A DNA stretch of 64,000 nt from Beijerinckiaceae bacterium. GTDB taxonomy: Bacteria; Pseudomonadota; Alphaproteobacteria; Rhizobiales; Beijerinckiaceae. Made by a program: the position numbers and the translations under genes. The stretch is taken from the NCBI GenBank assembly GCA_027531565.1, contig JAPZSB010000002.1:434001-498000 (forward strand), given 5' to 3'. Each line of letters opens with the position of its first letter. The first letter of the stretch is position 1. Under the pieces are notes generated by a model, which saw only the letters and a list, made by a program, of their open reading frames with translations, made no database searches and was not told the DNA's origin. Positions 18,204-27,152 of this stretch are shown here, in pieces.

Positions 18204-20168
18204 GTGATTGCACAGAAGGTTAACGGATCCTCAAAGTTTCGCGCCGGCCCTCTGGCGCTGGTCTCCGCGCTGGCCCTGATCGCGCTGACGGCGCCGCTCT
18301 CCGCACAGGGTGACACCCCCGGCGCCGCATCGGCCGAGGCCCTCATCGAGAAGGACGCCTCGGAGCCGCTGCGGCTGGACCTTCCCGCCGTTCCCGAGGT
18401 TACCCTCCAGGTCGATGCCGCCGAAGCACCTGCCCGCGCTGCCGAGGCCGATGTCACGCTCCCGGCCGCGCCTGAAATCGAGCTTGCCGAGGATCTGCGC
18501 GCGCCGGCCGTTCCCGTGCAGCAGGCCGAAACGCCGGCGCCGAAGCTCGAGCTGCCGGAACCGCCTCAGGTTGTCGTTGCGGTCGAGATCCCGGCGCCGC
18601 CGGTTCTGAAACTTGCGGCTGACGAGGCCGGGATCCGCGCGGCCCTCGAGCCGGCCCGGGCCCGCTATCGTTTCCGGGCCGCCGAGATCGAGGCCATTGC
18701 CGGCTTCTATGCGACGCGGGATTTCCGTCCGGTCTGGCTCGAAGCCCGGCCGGAAGGCGCCTTTGTCCAGCCGCGCGTCACCGCCCTGTCCAAGCTGATC
18801 GCCGATGCCGAGCAGGAGGGCCTCGATGCCGTCCGGCTGCTTTCGGCGCTGCCGGTCCGGACCAATGGCGTCATTCCTGCCGAACGCTTGACCGAAACGG
18901 ATGTCGCCATCAGCGTCGCGGCGTTCCTCTATGCCCGGGATGCCCGCGGCGGGCGGATCGAGCCGTCGCGGCTCTCCGGCATGCTGACGCCGGAACTGGT
19001 CCTGCCGAACCCGTCCGAGTTGCTGGCCTCGATCGCCGATCTGCCGGCGGACCGGGTCACGGCATCGCTGCTTGCCTTTCACCCGCCGCATGCCGGCTAC
19101 CGCGCCCTGCGGGCCGAATTGATGAAGCTGCGCGAGGAGATGTCCGCGCCGATCCTCACCGGATCCGTTGCCGGTCTGGCCGGTGCGCCGCAGCCCGTCG
19201 CGGCGGGCCTTCCGCCCAAATGGCTCGAAGGGCCGGCCCTTGTTTTCGGCAAACCCGACCCGCGCGTGGCGCATCTGCGCAGCCGGCTCGGCCTGCCGGC
19301 CGACGGCGGCGAGATCTACGATGCCGAGCTGCGCAAGGCGGTGGAAGCCTTCCAGCGCGTCAACGGGCTGACGCCGAACGGGCGCATCACGCCGAAGACG
19401 CGGGCGGCCCTCGAAAATCCGCAGACGCCGCTGACCGAATCCGAGCGCAAGCCCGACAAGCAGGTCCTGGCGAATACCATCATCGCGAATATGGAACGCT
19501 GGCGCTGGCTGCCGCCGGATCTCGGCGAGTTCCATGTCTTCGTGAACGTTCCGGATTTCAAGCTGCAACTTGTCCAGGACGGGCGGAGCGTGCACGAGAC
19601 GCGCGTCATTGTCGGCAAGCCGCAGACTCAGACGCCCGTCTTCTCGGACGAGATGGAGCATCTTATCGTCAATCCGTCCTGGGGCGTGCCGCCGTCGATC
19701 CTGAAGAAGGAATTCCTGCCCAAGCTGGCCAGCGATCCGGATTACGCGACACGGCGCGGCTTCCAGGTGATCCGGCGCGGCAATTCGATCTCGATCCGGC
19801 AGCCGCCGGGCGAGAAGAACGCGCTCGGCTTCGTGAAATTCATGTTCCCGAACAATCACTCGGTCTATCTGCACGACACGCCGAACCGCTCGCTGTTCGG
19901 CAACGAGTTCCGCGCCTTCAGCCATGGCTGCGTGCGCGTCGACAAGCCCTTCGCCTTTGCCGAGAAACTGCTCTCGACCAGCCTCGGTTATTCGGAGGGC
20001 TATCTGCGCGGCATGATCGGCAAGGGCGAGCGGATGGTCCGCCTGCCGCGCCGGATTCCCGTCCATCTGAGCTATTTCACGGTGTTCGTGGACGGGGAAG
20101 GCAAGCTCCAGGAGCGGCGCGACCTCTACGGCCATGATGCGCGGGTGCGCGCGGCGCTCCAGCTCTGA
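18204..20168 (+). CDS. L,D-transpeptidase (YcbB/LdtD type)
   Basis: A 654-residue exported enzyme that would form meso-DAP to meso-DAP (3-3) cross-links in peptidoglycan. Start GTG 18204 is preceded by GAGGGG and gives a signal peptide ending near SAQG. Then come a Pro/Ala/Glu-rich linker (about 40-140), the scaffold/substrate domain typical of YcbB, a peptidoglycan-binding domain at about 340-400, and the YkuD catalytic domain with SHGCVRVD (Cys near residue 576). It is followed by a MepK-like endopeptidase gene, the same adjacency as ycbB-ycbK in E. coli, which supports the assignment. Confidence 0.92.
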   Translation: MIAQKVNGSSKFRAGPLALVSALALIALTAPLSAQGDTPGAASAEALIEKDASEPLRLDLPAVPEVTLQVDAAEAPARAAEADVTLPAAPEIELAEDLRAPAVPVQQAETPAPKLELPEPPQVVVAVEIPAPPVLKLAADEAGIRAALEPARARYRFRAAEIEAIAGFYATRDFRPVWLEARPEGAFVQPRVTALSKLIADAEQEGLDAVRLLSALPVRTNGVIPAERLTETDVAISVAAFLYARDARGGRIEPSRLSGMLTPELVLPNPSELLASIADLPADRVTASLLAFHPPHAGYRALRAELMKLREEMSAPILTGSVAGLAGAPQPVAAGLPPKWLEGPALVFGKPDPRVAHLRSRLGLPADGGEIYDAELRKAVEAFQRVNGLTPNGRITPKTRAALENPQTPLTESERKPDKQVLANTIIANMERWRWLPPDLGEFHVFVNVPDFKLQLVQDGRSVHETRVIVGKPQTQTPVFSDEMEHLIVNPSWGVPPSILKKEFLPKLASDPDYATRRGFQVIRRGNSISIRQPPGEKNALGFVKFMFPNNHSVYLHDTPNRSLFGNEFRAFSHGCVRVDKPFAFAEKLLSTSLGYSEGYLRGMIGKGERMVRLPRRIPVHLSYFTVFVDGEGKLQERRDLYGHDARVRAALQL

Positions 20169-20294
20169 TTTCCCGCAATCTTGTCATCCCTTTCGCCTGC
20201 CTGTATCACCGGGCAGGCTTGAGGCTGTGAGCATTTTTTCGCCATGGTTGTCCGGCAAAGCGAAGGATCGGCATCTCAGTCAGGGGGGAGCCCG

Positions 20295-22244
20295 TTGAGT
20301 TTCGCAACTGCTGCCTTCCGGGCCCGATCCGGAGCAGGTCTCTCGCGCGCTCTGCGGATGGCCGGTGCGGTGCTCTGTGCCAGCATCCTCTGCCTGACCT
20401 TTTCCACCGCGACCCAGGATGCGAATGCCAATGGCGAGACCCGCTCGCTGACGATGCATCACGCGCATACGAACGAGCTGATCACGATCACCTTCAAGCG
20501 GGATGGATCATTTGATTCCTCCGCGCTCGAGAAGCTCAACTGGTTCCTGCGCGACTGGCGCGTCGATGAGCCGACGAGCATGGCACCGCAGCTCTTCGAC
20601 GTGATCTGGTTCGTCTATCGCGAAGTCGGGGCGTCCGAGCCGATCAAGGTCATGTCGGCCTATCGCTCCCCCGGGACGAACGCGATGCTCCGGCGGCGTT
20701 CGCGCGCCGTGGCGAAGGAAAGCCAGCATATGCGCGGCAACGCGATGGACATCCATATTCCCGGCGTCTCGATGGCGCGGGTGCGCGAGATCGGGATGCG
20801 CCTGCAGCGCGGGGGGGTCGGGTATTATCCGAGCGCCGGCTCGCCCTTCGTGCATCTCGATGTCGGTTCGGTCCGCTCCTGGCCGCGCATGCCGCGCGAC
20901 CAGCTCGAGCGCCTGTTCCCCGATGGCAAGACCGTGCATCTGCCGAAGGATGGCATTCCGCTTGCCAATTACCAGGCGGCCCTCGCCGAAGTGCAGGCGC
21001 GCGGTGGCTCGGCGCTGGACTACGAGACTGTGACCACCACGCGGGGCAAGAGCCTCTGGGCGCTGCTGTTCGGCGGCGACGAGGACGAGGATATCGCGCG
21101 CGATGTCGGCCGCGGCGGGCGCAATGCCCGCGTGGCGGCACGCCGCGGCAATGCGCCGACCGAGCAGGTCGCCGCGCTGCCGAGTTCCGGCGATGGCCCT
21201 GGTGCCTGGGGCGTCGCGGGGCTCACCGCGCCGCCATCGGTCCGTCCCTCGCGGGCGCCGGTCATCGCGACTCCGACGCCGACGCCTGACCCCGAACCCG
21301 CCGCAGCCGCCCCGGCTCCGGCCACGCCTCCCGCCGCCGAGCCGCAACGCGCGCCGCTTCAGGTCGCCTCCCTGCCGGTTCCGCCGATCCGGCCGAAAGG
21401 CTCGCAATTCGCCAGCCTTGTCGCTGCCGCCGAGCCGCTGCCGCCGATCCGCCCTTCGGGGCTTGGCCTGACCTCGCCCGTTCCGAACTTCGCAGCCAGC
21501 GCGGCTCCCGCGCCGGCACAGACCGAGCCGGTGACCCTCGCTGCCGCGCCGAACATGCCGCTGCCGCCCGTCAGGCCTGCGGTGGCCTCGCCGGCTGAAC
21601 CGCCGCCGCCGGCTGTTGCCGCCCCGGTCGCCGTTGCGAATGTGCCGATGCCGCCGCTCCGGCCTGCTGCTCCCGCGACCGTGGACACGCCTGTCGCGGT
21701 GGCCGCCGCACCGACACCGGTCGCCGCGCCCCTTCCGCCGCTGCGCTCCGCCCTGCCTGCCACCGAGCCGGCCCTGCCGTCGATCGTCAGCCGCGCTCCG
21801 GAACCCGAGCGCCCGGCCGCGCCGCTTGTCCAGGCCTATGCGGCCGTGCCAGCCCCGATCCCCCCGAGCCGGCCGGTTCCCGGGCCGATGGCTGCCGCTG
21901 CCGGCGCATCGCCGGCTGCCGTTCCGGCGGCGTCTCCGCCTGCGCCCGCGGCCGCCCCGGTTCAGCCTGCGCCGGTCACTCCCGCGATGCGCCCGCGCGA
22001 GTCGCGGCCGGCCTTCGTGCCCCGTCCGACCAATCCGATGGCGATGGTGGCGGCCCAACCTGCGGTCGAGGCCCGACCGAGCCAGGTGACCCAGGTTGCG
22101 GAACCGCCGGTTGGCCGCGAATTGCGCAGTGCTGTCACGGCATCGCCGCTCGCGGCCGTGGGGACGGTCGCTGCGCCGGCTTCAGGTTTCACGGGAAGCT
22201 TCATCCGGCCTCTCGGCGCCAGCTTCACCCGGTCGGGCGAGTAG
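20295..22244 (+). CDS. DUF882/MepK-like murein endopeptidase with Pro-rich tail
   Basis: An exported peptidase_M15-like protein of about 649 residues. After a signal sequence ending near DANAN, the DUF882/YcbK domain (about 50-205) has KVMSAYRSPGTN, the zinc-site pattern H-x6-D in QHMRGNAMDIH and FVHLDVG. E. coli MepK of this family cleaves mDap-mDap cross-links, the product of the enzyme encoded just upstream. The remaining 430 residues are low-complexity Pro/Ala with repeated PPxRP motifs. The start is uncertain: TTG 20295 follows a strong GGGGGGAG site; ATG 20244 is in frame with a weaker site. Confidence 0.87.
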   Translation: MSFATAAFRARSGAGLSRALRMAGAVLCASILCLTFSTATQDANANGETRSLTMHHAHTNELITITFKRDGSFDSSALEKLNWFLRDWRVDEPTSMAPQLFDVIWFVYREVGASEPIKVMSAYRSPGTNAMLRRRSRAVAKESQHMRGNAMDIHIPGVSMARVREIGMRLQRGGVGYYPSAGSPFVHLDVGSVRSWPRMPRDQLERLFPDGKTVHLPKDGIPLANYQAALAEVQARGGSALDYETVTTTRGKSLWALLFGGDEDEDIARDVGRGGRNARVAARRGNAPTEQVAALPSSGDGPGAWGVAGLTAPPSVRPSRAPVIATPTPTPDPEPAAAAPAPATPPAAEPQRAPLQVASLPVPPIRPKGSQFASLVAAAEPLPPIRPSGLGLTSPVPNFAASAAPAPAQTEPVTLAAAPNMPLPPVRPAVASPAEPPPPAVAAPVAVANVPMPPLRPAAPATVDTPVAVAAAPTPVAAPLPPLRSALPATEPALPSIVSRAPEPERPAAPLVQAYAAVPAPIPPSRPVPGPMAAAAGASPAAVPAASPPAPAAAPVQPAPVTPAMRPRESRPAFVPRPTNPMAMVAAQPAVEARPSQVTQVAEPPVGRELRSAVTASPLAAVGTVAAPASGFTGSFIRPLGASFTRSGE

Positions 22245-22262
22245 GCGCCAACGCGGCGACGC

Positions 22263-22508
22263 TTATTCCATGCCGAGGGCGCGGAGATAGGTCTCGAGCA
22301 GTTCTTCCTGCTCGCGGCGCTCATCGGCATCCTGCCGGCGCAGCGAGACAATCTTCCTCAGGATCTTGGCGTCGAAACCGTTCGCCTTCGCTTCGGCATA
22401 GACGTCCTTCACATCGTCGGCGATCTGGCGCTTCTCTTCTTCAAGGCGCTCGATCCGCTCGATGAAGGCCTTGAGCTGGCCGGCGGTGGCGGGGTTCACG
22501 TCTTCCAT
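22263..22508 (-). CDS. gapR: GapR-type nucleoid-associated protein (DUF2312)
   Basis: An 81-residue helical DNA-binding protein. The DUF2312 signature is clear: the N-terminal helix [26 protein letters not shown], then [21 protein letters not shown] and an acidic C-terminal helix. In Caulobacter GapR binds AT-rich and overtwisted DNA ahead of forks and polymerases and assists topoisomerases. The ATG at 22508 has GGAG at proper spacing. It is convergent with the endopeptidase gene (18-base gap) and downstream of the DUF1244 gene on the same strand. Confidence 0.93.
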   Translation of the reverse strand: MEDVNPATAGQLKAFIERIERLEEEKRQIADDVKDVYAEAKANGFDAKILRKIVSLRRQDADERREQEELLETYLRALGME

Positions 22509-22638
22509 GGAGGGCTCCGAAACTGGGACGAAAGGCAAGAGGGGCCTTTCCTGCGGCCCTTCCTTGGCCCCGGGAGAGGGGTCTGGTCAACCCGGAAATT
22601 CACCCCTCTGTCCAGCCTGCCTTGCGAGCGGGCGCGGC

Positions 22639-22956
22639 TCAGTGCCCGGGCTGGCGGCTGGCGAAGGCGGCCTGCTGGGCGGCGCTGGCTTCCTTCTGGT
22701 GGTGCGCCTTCCATTCCTCGTAGGGCATGCCGTAGACATGCAGGCGCGCGCCGTTCCGGTCGAGCGGAACGCCCTGATCCCGCGCGGCATCCTCCATCCA
22801 GTTCGACAGGCAGTTCCGGCAGAAGCCGGCGAGATTCATCAGATCGATATTCTGGACCTCCGGCCGGTCGCGCAGGTGCTGCAGCAGCCGGCGGAAGGCC
22901 GCGGCCTCGAGGGCTTGGAGCGTTTCCGCATCCAGGGTCTTCGGCGTGTCGGTCAT
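22639..22956 (-). CDS. DUF1244 protein
   Basis: A 105-residue protein of the DUF1244 family, function unknown. The conserved core is AGFCRNCLSNWM, a Cys pair spaced FCRNC that could hold metal or be redox active, followed by DGAARD-like acidic residues and YGMPYEEWKAHHQ. GGAGGAAAG precedes the ATG at 22956. Its start overlaps the stop of the upstream N-formylglutamate amidohydrolase gene by four bases, so the two are translationally coupled; gapR follows on the same strand. Confidence 0.88.
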   Translation of the reverse strand: MTDTPKTLDAETLQALEAAAFRRLLQHLRDRPEVQNIDLMNLAGFCRNCLSNWMEDAARDQGVPLDRNGARLHVYGMPYEEWKAHHQKEASAAQQAAFASRQPGH

Positions 22957-23774
22957 GGGCGCTTTCCTCCCGAGCGGGGTTGCGGATGCGCGCCGAAACG
23001 ACGCGCTTCCCGTAGATCTGGGTTCGAAACCAGCGGGCGCAAGTGCCGGGCCAGCCGATTCCCCCAGGCTTCGGCGTCTTCCGGCGTCGCGATCAGGTCC
23101 TGCCGAACTTCCACGAGGGCATGGGCATAGCCGGCAGAGAGGCAATGCCGGTCGATCGTATCGCCGGTATAGCCGCCCTGATAGGGCTCGTTCTCACCGA
23201 CAATCAGCCCCGGTTCGCCGGCCAGCGAATCGAGCAGGCGGCGGTTGAGGCGGGGGTCGAAATCCCAGATCACCGTGACGTGCCACGGCCGTTTCACGCC
23301 CTTCATCTCGGGGGTGAAGGAATGCATGGCCACGACGATCGGCGGCCGGCCCGTGCCGGCAATGGCGGTCAGGGTGGCCTGGATCGCCGCGTCATAAGGG
23401 CGGTAGAACCGGTCGATCCGGTGGCGGATCTCCTCCGGCCCGATCGTGGCATTGCCGGGAATGATGGCGCCGTCGGCGATCCGCATCACCAGGGTCGGAT
23501 CGTCCTCGCCGCGATTCGGGTCGATCAGCAGCCGCGAGAACCGGCTCAGCACGGCCGGCGCGTCGAAATGCCGGGCGAGACTCCGCGTCACGGCTTCTGC
23601 GCCGATATCATAGGCGATATGCCGCCCGAGTTCGCGTGGGTCGAGGCCCAGCCCGGCATGGTCCGCCGGGATCCGCGCTGTGGCGTGGTCACAGAGGAAG
23701 ACAAGGCCGGATTCGGCCGAACCCTCGACAATCTCGTGGGAATCCTCGTGGAAACGGGCGGCGATCCGGGGCAC
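22953..23774 (-). CDS. N-formylglutamate amidohydrolase family protein (copy 1)
   Basis: A 273-residue HutG-like zinc amidohydrolase. Family features seen are FLCDHATARIPADHAGLGL, the SRLLIDPNRGEDDPTLV segment, VVAMHSFTPEMKG with a metal-ligand His, and NEPYQGGYTGDTIDRHC. Classical members release formate from N-formyl-L-glutamate in histidine degradation, but no hut genes are nearby, so the substrate may differ. Coupled by an ATGA overlap to the DUF1244 gene. A second, different family member is at 28742-29653. Confidence 0.9.
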   Translation of the reverse strand: MPRIAARFHEDSHEIVEGSAESGLVFLCDHATARIPADHAGLGLDPRELGRHIAYDIGAEAVTRSLARHFDAPAVLSRFSRLLIDPNRGEDDPTLVMRIADGAIIPGNATIGPEEIRHRIDRFYRPYDAAIQATLTAIAGTGRPPIVVAMHSFTPEMKGVKRPWHVTVIWDFDPRLNRRLLDSLAGEPGLIVGENEPYQGGYTGDTIDRHCLSAGYAHALVEVRQDLIATPEDAEAWGNRLARHLRPLVSNPDLREARRFGAHPQPRSGGKRP

Positions 23775-23895
23775 GGCAGGTCCTCTCTGGTCGTCCTGCC
23801 CTGCCGCAATCCGATGGCGCTGGCAAGCCTCGCCCGGCGATTCCTCGGGATTTCAGGCATTGGCCTTGCCCGAGGGATTGGCTAAGGTCCGACGC

Positions 23896-25200
23896 ATGTT
23901 TGAAGGCATGAAGATCCGCACGCGTCGCCGCCATTGTCTTTCGATTTTCGAGGCAGCTGTCCAGGCCGTCTCACCCGCGCGTTTCCTGCCGGCCCACCTG
24001 CCGGCCCCGCCGGAAACCGGGCGCCTGTTCCTGATGGGGGCCGGCAAGGCCGCCGCTTCGATGGCCGCTGCAGCGGAAGCCCATTACCTCGACACGCTCG
24101 GCTTTCCGCGCGAGCGCCTTCGCGGGCTGGTGGCGACGCGGCATGGCTATGGTGTGCCGACGCGCGTGGTGCAGGTCATCGAGGCCGGCCACCCGGTGCC
24201 GGATTCGCAGAGCGAGATGGCGGCCAATGCCATGTTGCGGCTGGCGGACGAAGCCGGCGCGGGCGATCTCGTCGTGTTCCTCGCCTCGGGCGGGGCCTCG
24301 GCCAATCTTGTCCTGCCGGTCGGCGCGGTCACGCTCGAGGAGAAAAAGGCTTTCAACAAGGCCTTGCTGCGTTCCGGCGCGCCGATCGACGCGATGAATA
24401 CCGTGCGCAAGCATATCAGCGGCATCAAGGGCGGGCGCCTCGCCGCCCGGATCGCCCCGGCGCGGCTCGAGACCATCGCCCTGTCCGACGTGCCGGGCGA
24501 CGATCTCGCGACGATCGGTTCCGGCCCCACGCTGCCGGATATTACCACCCTTGCCGATGCCCGGACCATCATCGAGCGCTACGGGATCAACGTGCCTGAT
24601 TCGGTGCGCGCGGCGCTCGAGGATCCGGCGAACGAAACGCTCAAGCCGGGGGATCCCGCCTTCGACGGATCCCGCGCGGTCATCGCGGCACGGCCGCTCG
24701 ATGCCTTCACCGCGGCCTGTGCCGAGGCCGAGGCGCTGGGCTACCGCGTCATCAATCTCGGCAATGACCTCGAGGGCGAGGCCCGCGATGTCGCGGTCCA
24801 GCATGCGGCGGTCGCGCTGCGCGAAGCCCAGGGCGGCGAGCGGATTGCCCTCCTGTCCGGCGGCGAACTGACGGTGACGATCCGGGGCGAGGGAACCGGC
24901 GGGCCCAACCAGGAATATGCGCTGGCACTCGCCATGGCCCTTGGCGGCGCGCCGGATATCGTGGCGCTCTCGGCGGATACCGACGGCACCGATGGCGGGG
25001 CCGGCAAGGCGAGCGATCCGGCCGGCGCGCTGGTCGACCCGACCACGCTCACGCGGGCCGAGACTGCCGGGCTCGATCCGCTGGCCGCGCTGGAACGCAA
25101 TGATTCGACGCCGTTCTTCGCGGCGCTGGAAGACCTGCTCCAGACCGGGCCGACCCTGACCAACGCCAATGATCTCCGTGTCATCCTGCTGGGACCCTAG
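23896..25200 (+). CDS. Glycerate 2-kinase (MOFRL family)
   Basis: A 434-residue class II glycerate kinase, sometimes annotated as hydroxypyruvate reductase (TtuD). The N-terminal DUF4147 domain has LFLMGAGKAAASMA, VVFLASGGASANLVLPVG and the phosphate-binding LSDVPGDDLATIGSGPT; the C-terminal MOFRL domain has GGELTVTIRGEGTGGPNQEYALA and DTDGTDGGAGKASDPAGALVD. The product 2-phosphoglycerate enters lower glycolysis, which fits pyruvate kinase being encoded just downstream. Start ATG 23896 follows AAGG at 8 bases. Confidence 0.92.
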   Translation: MFEGMKIRTRRRHCLSIFEAAVQAVSPARFLPAHLPAPPETGRLFLMGAGKAAASMAAAAEAHYLDTLGFPRERLRGLVATRHGYGVPTRVVQVIEAGHPVPDSQSEMAANAMLRLADEAGAGDLVVFLASGGASANLVLPVGAVTLEEKKAFNKALLRSGAPIDAMNTVRKHISGIKGGRLAARIAPARLETIALSDVPGDDLATIGSGPTLPDITTLADARTIIERYGINVPDSVRAALEDPANETLKPGDPAFDGSRAVIAARPLDAFTAACAEAEALGYRVINLGNDLEGEARDVAVQHAAVALREAQGGERIALLSGGELTVTIRGEGTGGPNQEYALALAMALGGAPDIVALSADTDGTDGGAGKASDPAGALVDPTTLTRAETAGLDPLAALERNDSTPFFAALEDLLQTGPTLTNANDLRVILLGP

Positions 25201-25204
25201 CCCG

Positions 25205-25675
25205 ATGCGCGCGGCCTGCCTGCCCCTTCTTCCGGATATCCGTTTTTCCGGGCGGACGCTGCGCCTCGCCGCGCTGGCGCTTGTCGCCGGGCTGGCCTGC
25301 ACGGTCGAGGCGCGGGCCGATCTGCGCGTCTGCAACGCCACATCGGGCCGCGTCGGCGTGGCGATCGGTTATCTCGACGGGCCGGTCTGGGTCACCGAGG
25401 GCTGGTTCAACCTGAAGCCGAATCGCTGCGAGACGATCGTCCGCGGGCGGCTGACCTCGCGCTATTTCTACATCCATGCCGTGGATTACGACCGCGGCGG
25501 GGACTGGAGCGGGCCGAATATCCTCTGCGTCCGGGATGTCGAGTTTTCCATCCGCGGGCCGCTCGATTGCTATGCCCGCGGCTTTGACCGGGCCGGGTTC
25601 ATCGAGGTGGATACCGGCCAACAGGCGGACTGGACGGTGGAACTCGGCGATGGCGGCCTTGTCTCAAACCGGTAG
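25205..25675 (+). CDS. DUF1036 exported protein
   Basis: A 156-residue protein with an N-terminal signal sequence (hydrophobic LRLAALALVAGLACTVEARA, cleavage probably before DLRVCN) and a DUF1036 domain: DLRVCNATSGRVGVAIGY, EGWFNLKPNRCETIV, YFYIHAVDYDRGGDWSG and LDCYARGFDRAGFIEVDTG. Four cysteines could pair as disulfides in the periplasm. Function unknown. It starts four bases after the kinase stop and is followed 40 bases later by pyk, a neighbourhood common in Rhizobiales. Confidence 0.88.
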   Translation: MRAACLPLLPDIRFSGRTLRLAALALVAGLACTVEARADLRVCNATSGRVGVAIGYLDGPVWVTEGWFNLKPNRCETIVRGRLTSRYFYIHAVDYDRGGDWSGPNILCVRDVEFSIRGPLDCYARGFDRAGFIEVDTGQQADWTVELGDGGLVSNR

Positions 25676-25715
25676 TACATTCATCCTATGAATTCGCGGA
25701 ATCGGGGGGCTCGGC

Positions 25716-27146
25716 ATGCGGCGCAACAGACGGACAAAACTCATCGCAACGCTGGGGCCCGCCTCGCAGGATGATGCCACCGTCAAGCGGCTTTTCGAGG
25801 CCGGCGCCGATCTTTTCCGCATCAACATGAGCCATTCCAGCCATGAGGTGCTGAACCAGCGCGTAGCGCAGATCCGCCGGATCGAGCAGGAGCTCGGGCG
25901 TCCGATCGGGATTCTTGCCGACCTGCAGGGGCCGAAGCTCAGGGTGGGCACCTTTGCCGCGCCGCCGGTCATGCTGGAGACCGGCCAGAAGTTCATCCTC
26001 GATTCCGATCCGACCCCGGGTGATTCCCGGCGGGTTCACCTGCCGCATCCGGAGATCCTGCAGGCGCTCCGCCCCGGCCATCGGGTGCTGATCGATGATG
26101 GCAAGCTGATGTTCCGCGTCACGGCCGCCACGGCCAAGCGGGCGGAAATCGTGGTCGAGGTCGGCGGGGCGATCTCGAACAAGAAGGGTGTCAGCCTGCC
26201 GGACAGCCTGCTGCCCAGTTCCGCGCTGACGGAGAAGGATCGCTCCGACCTTGCCGCCGCACTGGAGGCGGGGGTTGACTGGATCGCGCTGTCTTTCGTG
26301 CAGCGGCCCGACGATGTGGCGGAAGTGCGCAAGATCGCGCGCGGCCGGGCGCTCGTCATGTCCAAGCTGGAAAAGCCGCAGGCGATCGAGAGGCTCGACG
26401 AGATCATGGAACTGTCCGACGCGCTGATGGTGGCGCGCGGCGATCTCGGCGTGGAAATGCCGCTTGAAGTGGTGCCGGGCCTGCAGAAGCGGATCACCCG
26501 CCTCGCCCGCAAGCTCGGAAAGCCCGTCGTGATCGCGACGCAGATGCTCGAATCGATGATCGTCAGCCCGATGCCGACGCGCGCCGAGGTTTCGGACGTG
26601 GCCACCGCCGTGTTCGAGGGGGCCGATGCCGTGATGCTCTCGGCCGAGAGCGCTGCCGGACAATATCCGATCGTGGCGGTCGAGACGATGAGCCGGATCG
26701 CCGAGGCGGTGGAGAAGGATCCGAACTACACCGTCCTGCTGGCGGGGCAGCGCTCGCCCCCCGAACCGACCGGCGCGGATGCGATTGCCGCCGCCGCGCG
26801 CTCCGTTGCGGAGACGCTCGATCTCAAATGCATCGTGGCGTGGACCGCCAGCGGCGCGACCGCGCTCCGCATCGCGCGGGAGCGGCCCTATCCGCCCATC
26901 CTGACGCTGACGACGAGCATGCAGACGGCCCGCCGCCTCGCGCTGGTCTGGGGTGTCCATGCGGTGGTGGGCGAGGATCCGGCGGATGTCGATGACATGG
27001 CGCGGCTGGGTGCCCGGGTGGCGCGCGAGCAGGAATTCGCCAATCCGGGGCAGCGCGTCATCCTTGTTGCCGGTGTGCCTTTCGGAACCCCGGGCGCGAC
27101 CAACATGCTGCGGATTGCCTTCGTCGGGGCCGGCGGCGCGAGCTGA
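25716..27146 (+). CDS. pyk: Pyruvate kinase
   Basis: Converts phosphoenolpyruvate and ADP to pyruvate and ATP. The 476-residue protein has the N-terminal KLIATLGPAS, the substrate-binding FRINMSHSS, ADLQGPKLRVG, the catalytic lysine segment VMSKLEKPQAIERLDEI, the metal-binding MVARGDLGVEMPLE and VIATQMLESM. The C-terminal domain is complete. The start at 25716 is preceded by a G-rich ribosome-binding site. It converges on a TPR gene with only six bases between the stops. Confidence 0.97.
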   Translation: MRRNRRTKLIATLGPASQDDATVKRLFEAGADLFRINMSHSSHEVLNQRVAQIRRIEQELGRPIGILADLQGPKLRVGTFAAPPVMLETGQKFILDSDPTPGDSRRVHLPHPEILQALRPGHRVLIDDGKLMFRVTAATAKRAEIVVEVGGAISNKKGVSLPDSLLPSSALTEKDRSDLAAALEAGVDWIALSFVQRPDDVAEVRKIARGRALVMSKLEKPQAIERLDEIMELSDALMVARGDLGVEMPLEVVPGLQKRITRLARKLGKPVVIATQMLESMIVSPMPTRAEVSDVATAVFEGADAVMLSAESAAGQYPIVAVETMSRIAEAVEKDPNYTVLLAGQRSPPEPTGADAIAAAARSVAETLDLKCIVAWTASGATALRIARERPYPPILTLTTSMQTARRLALVWGVHAVVGEDPADVDDMARLGARVAREQEFANPGQRVILVAGVPFGTPGATNMLRIAFVGAGGAS

Positions 27147-27152
27147 CCGGCC

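Noticed and set aside
20184-20222. Inverted repeat GCCTGCC/GGCAGGC after the L,D-transpeptidase gene
   Set aside because: Only seven pairs and no T-tract; too weak to call a terminator.
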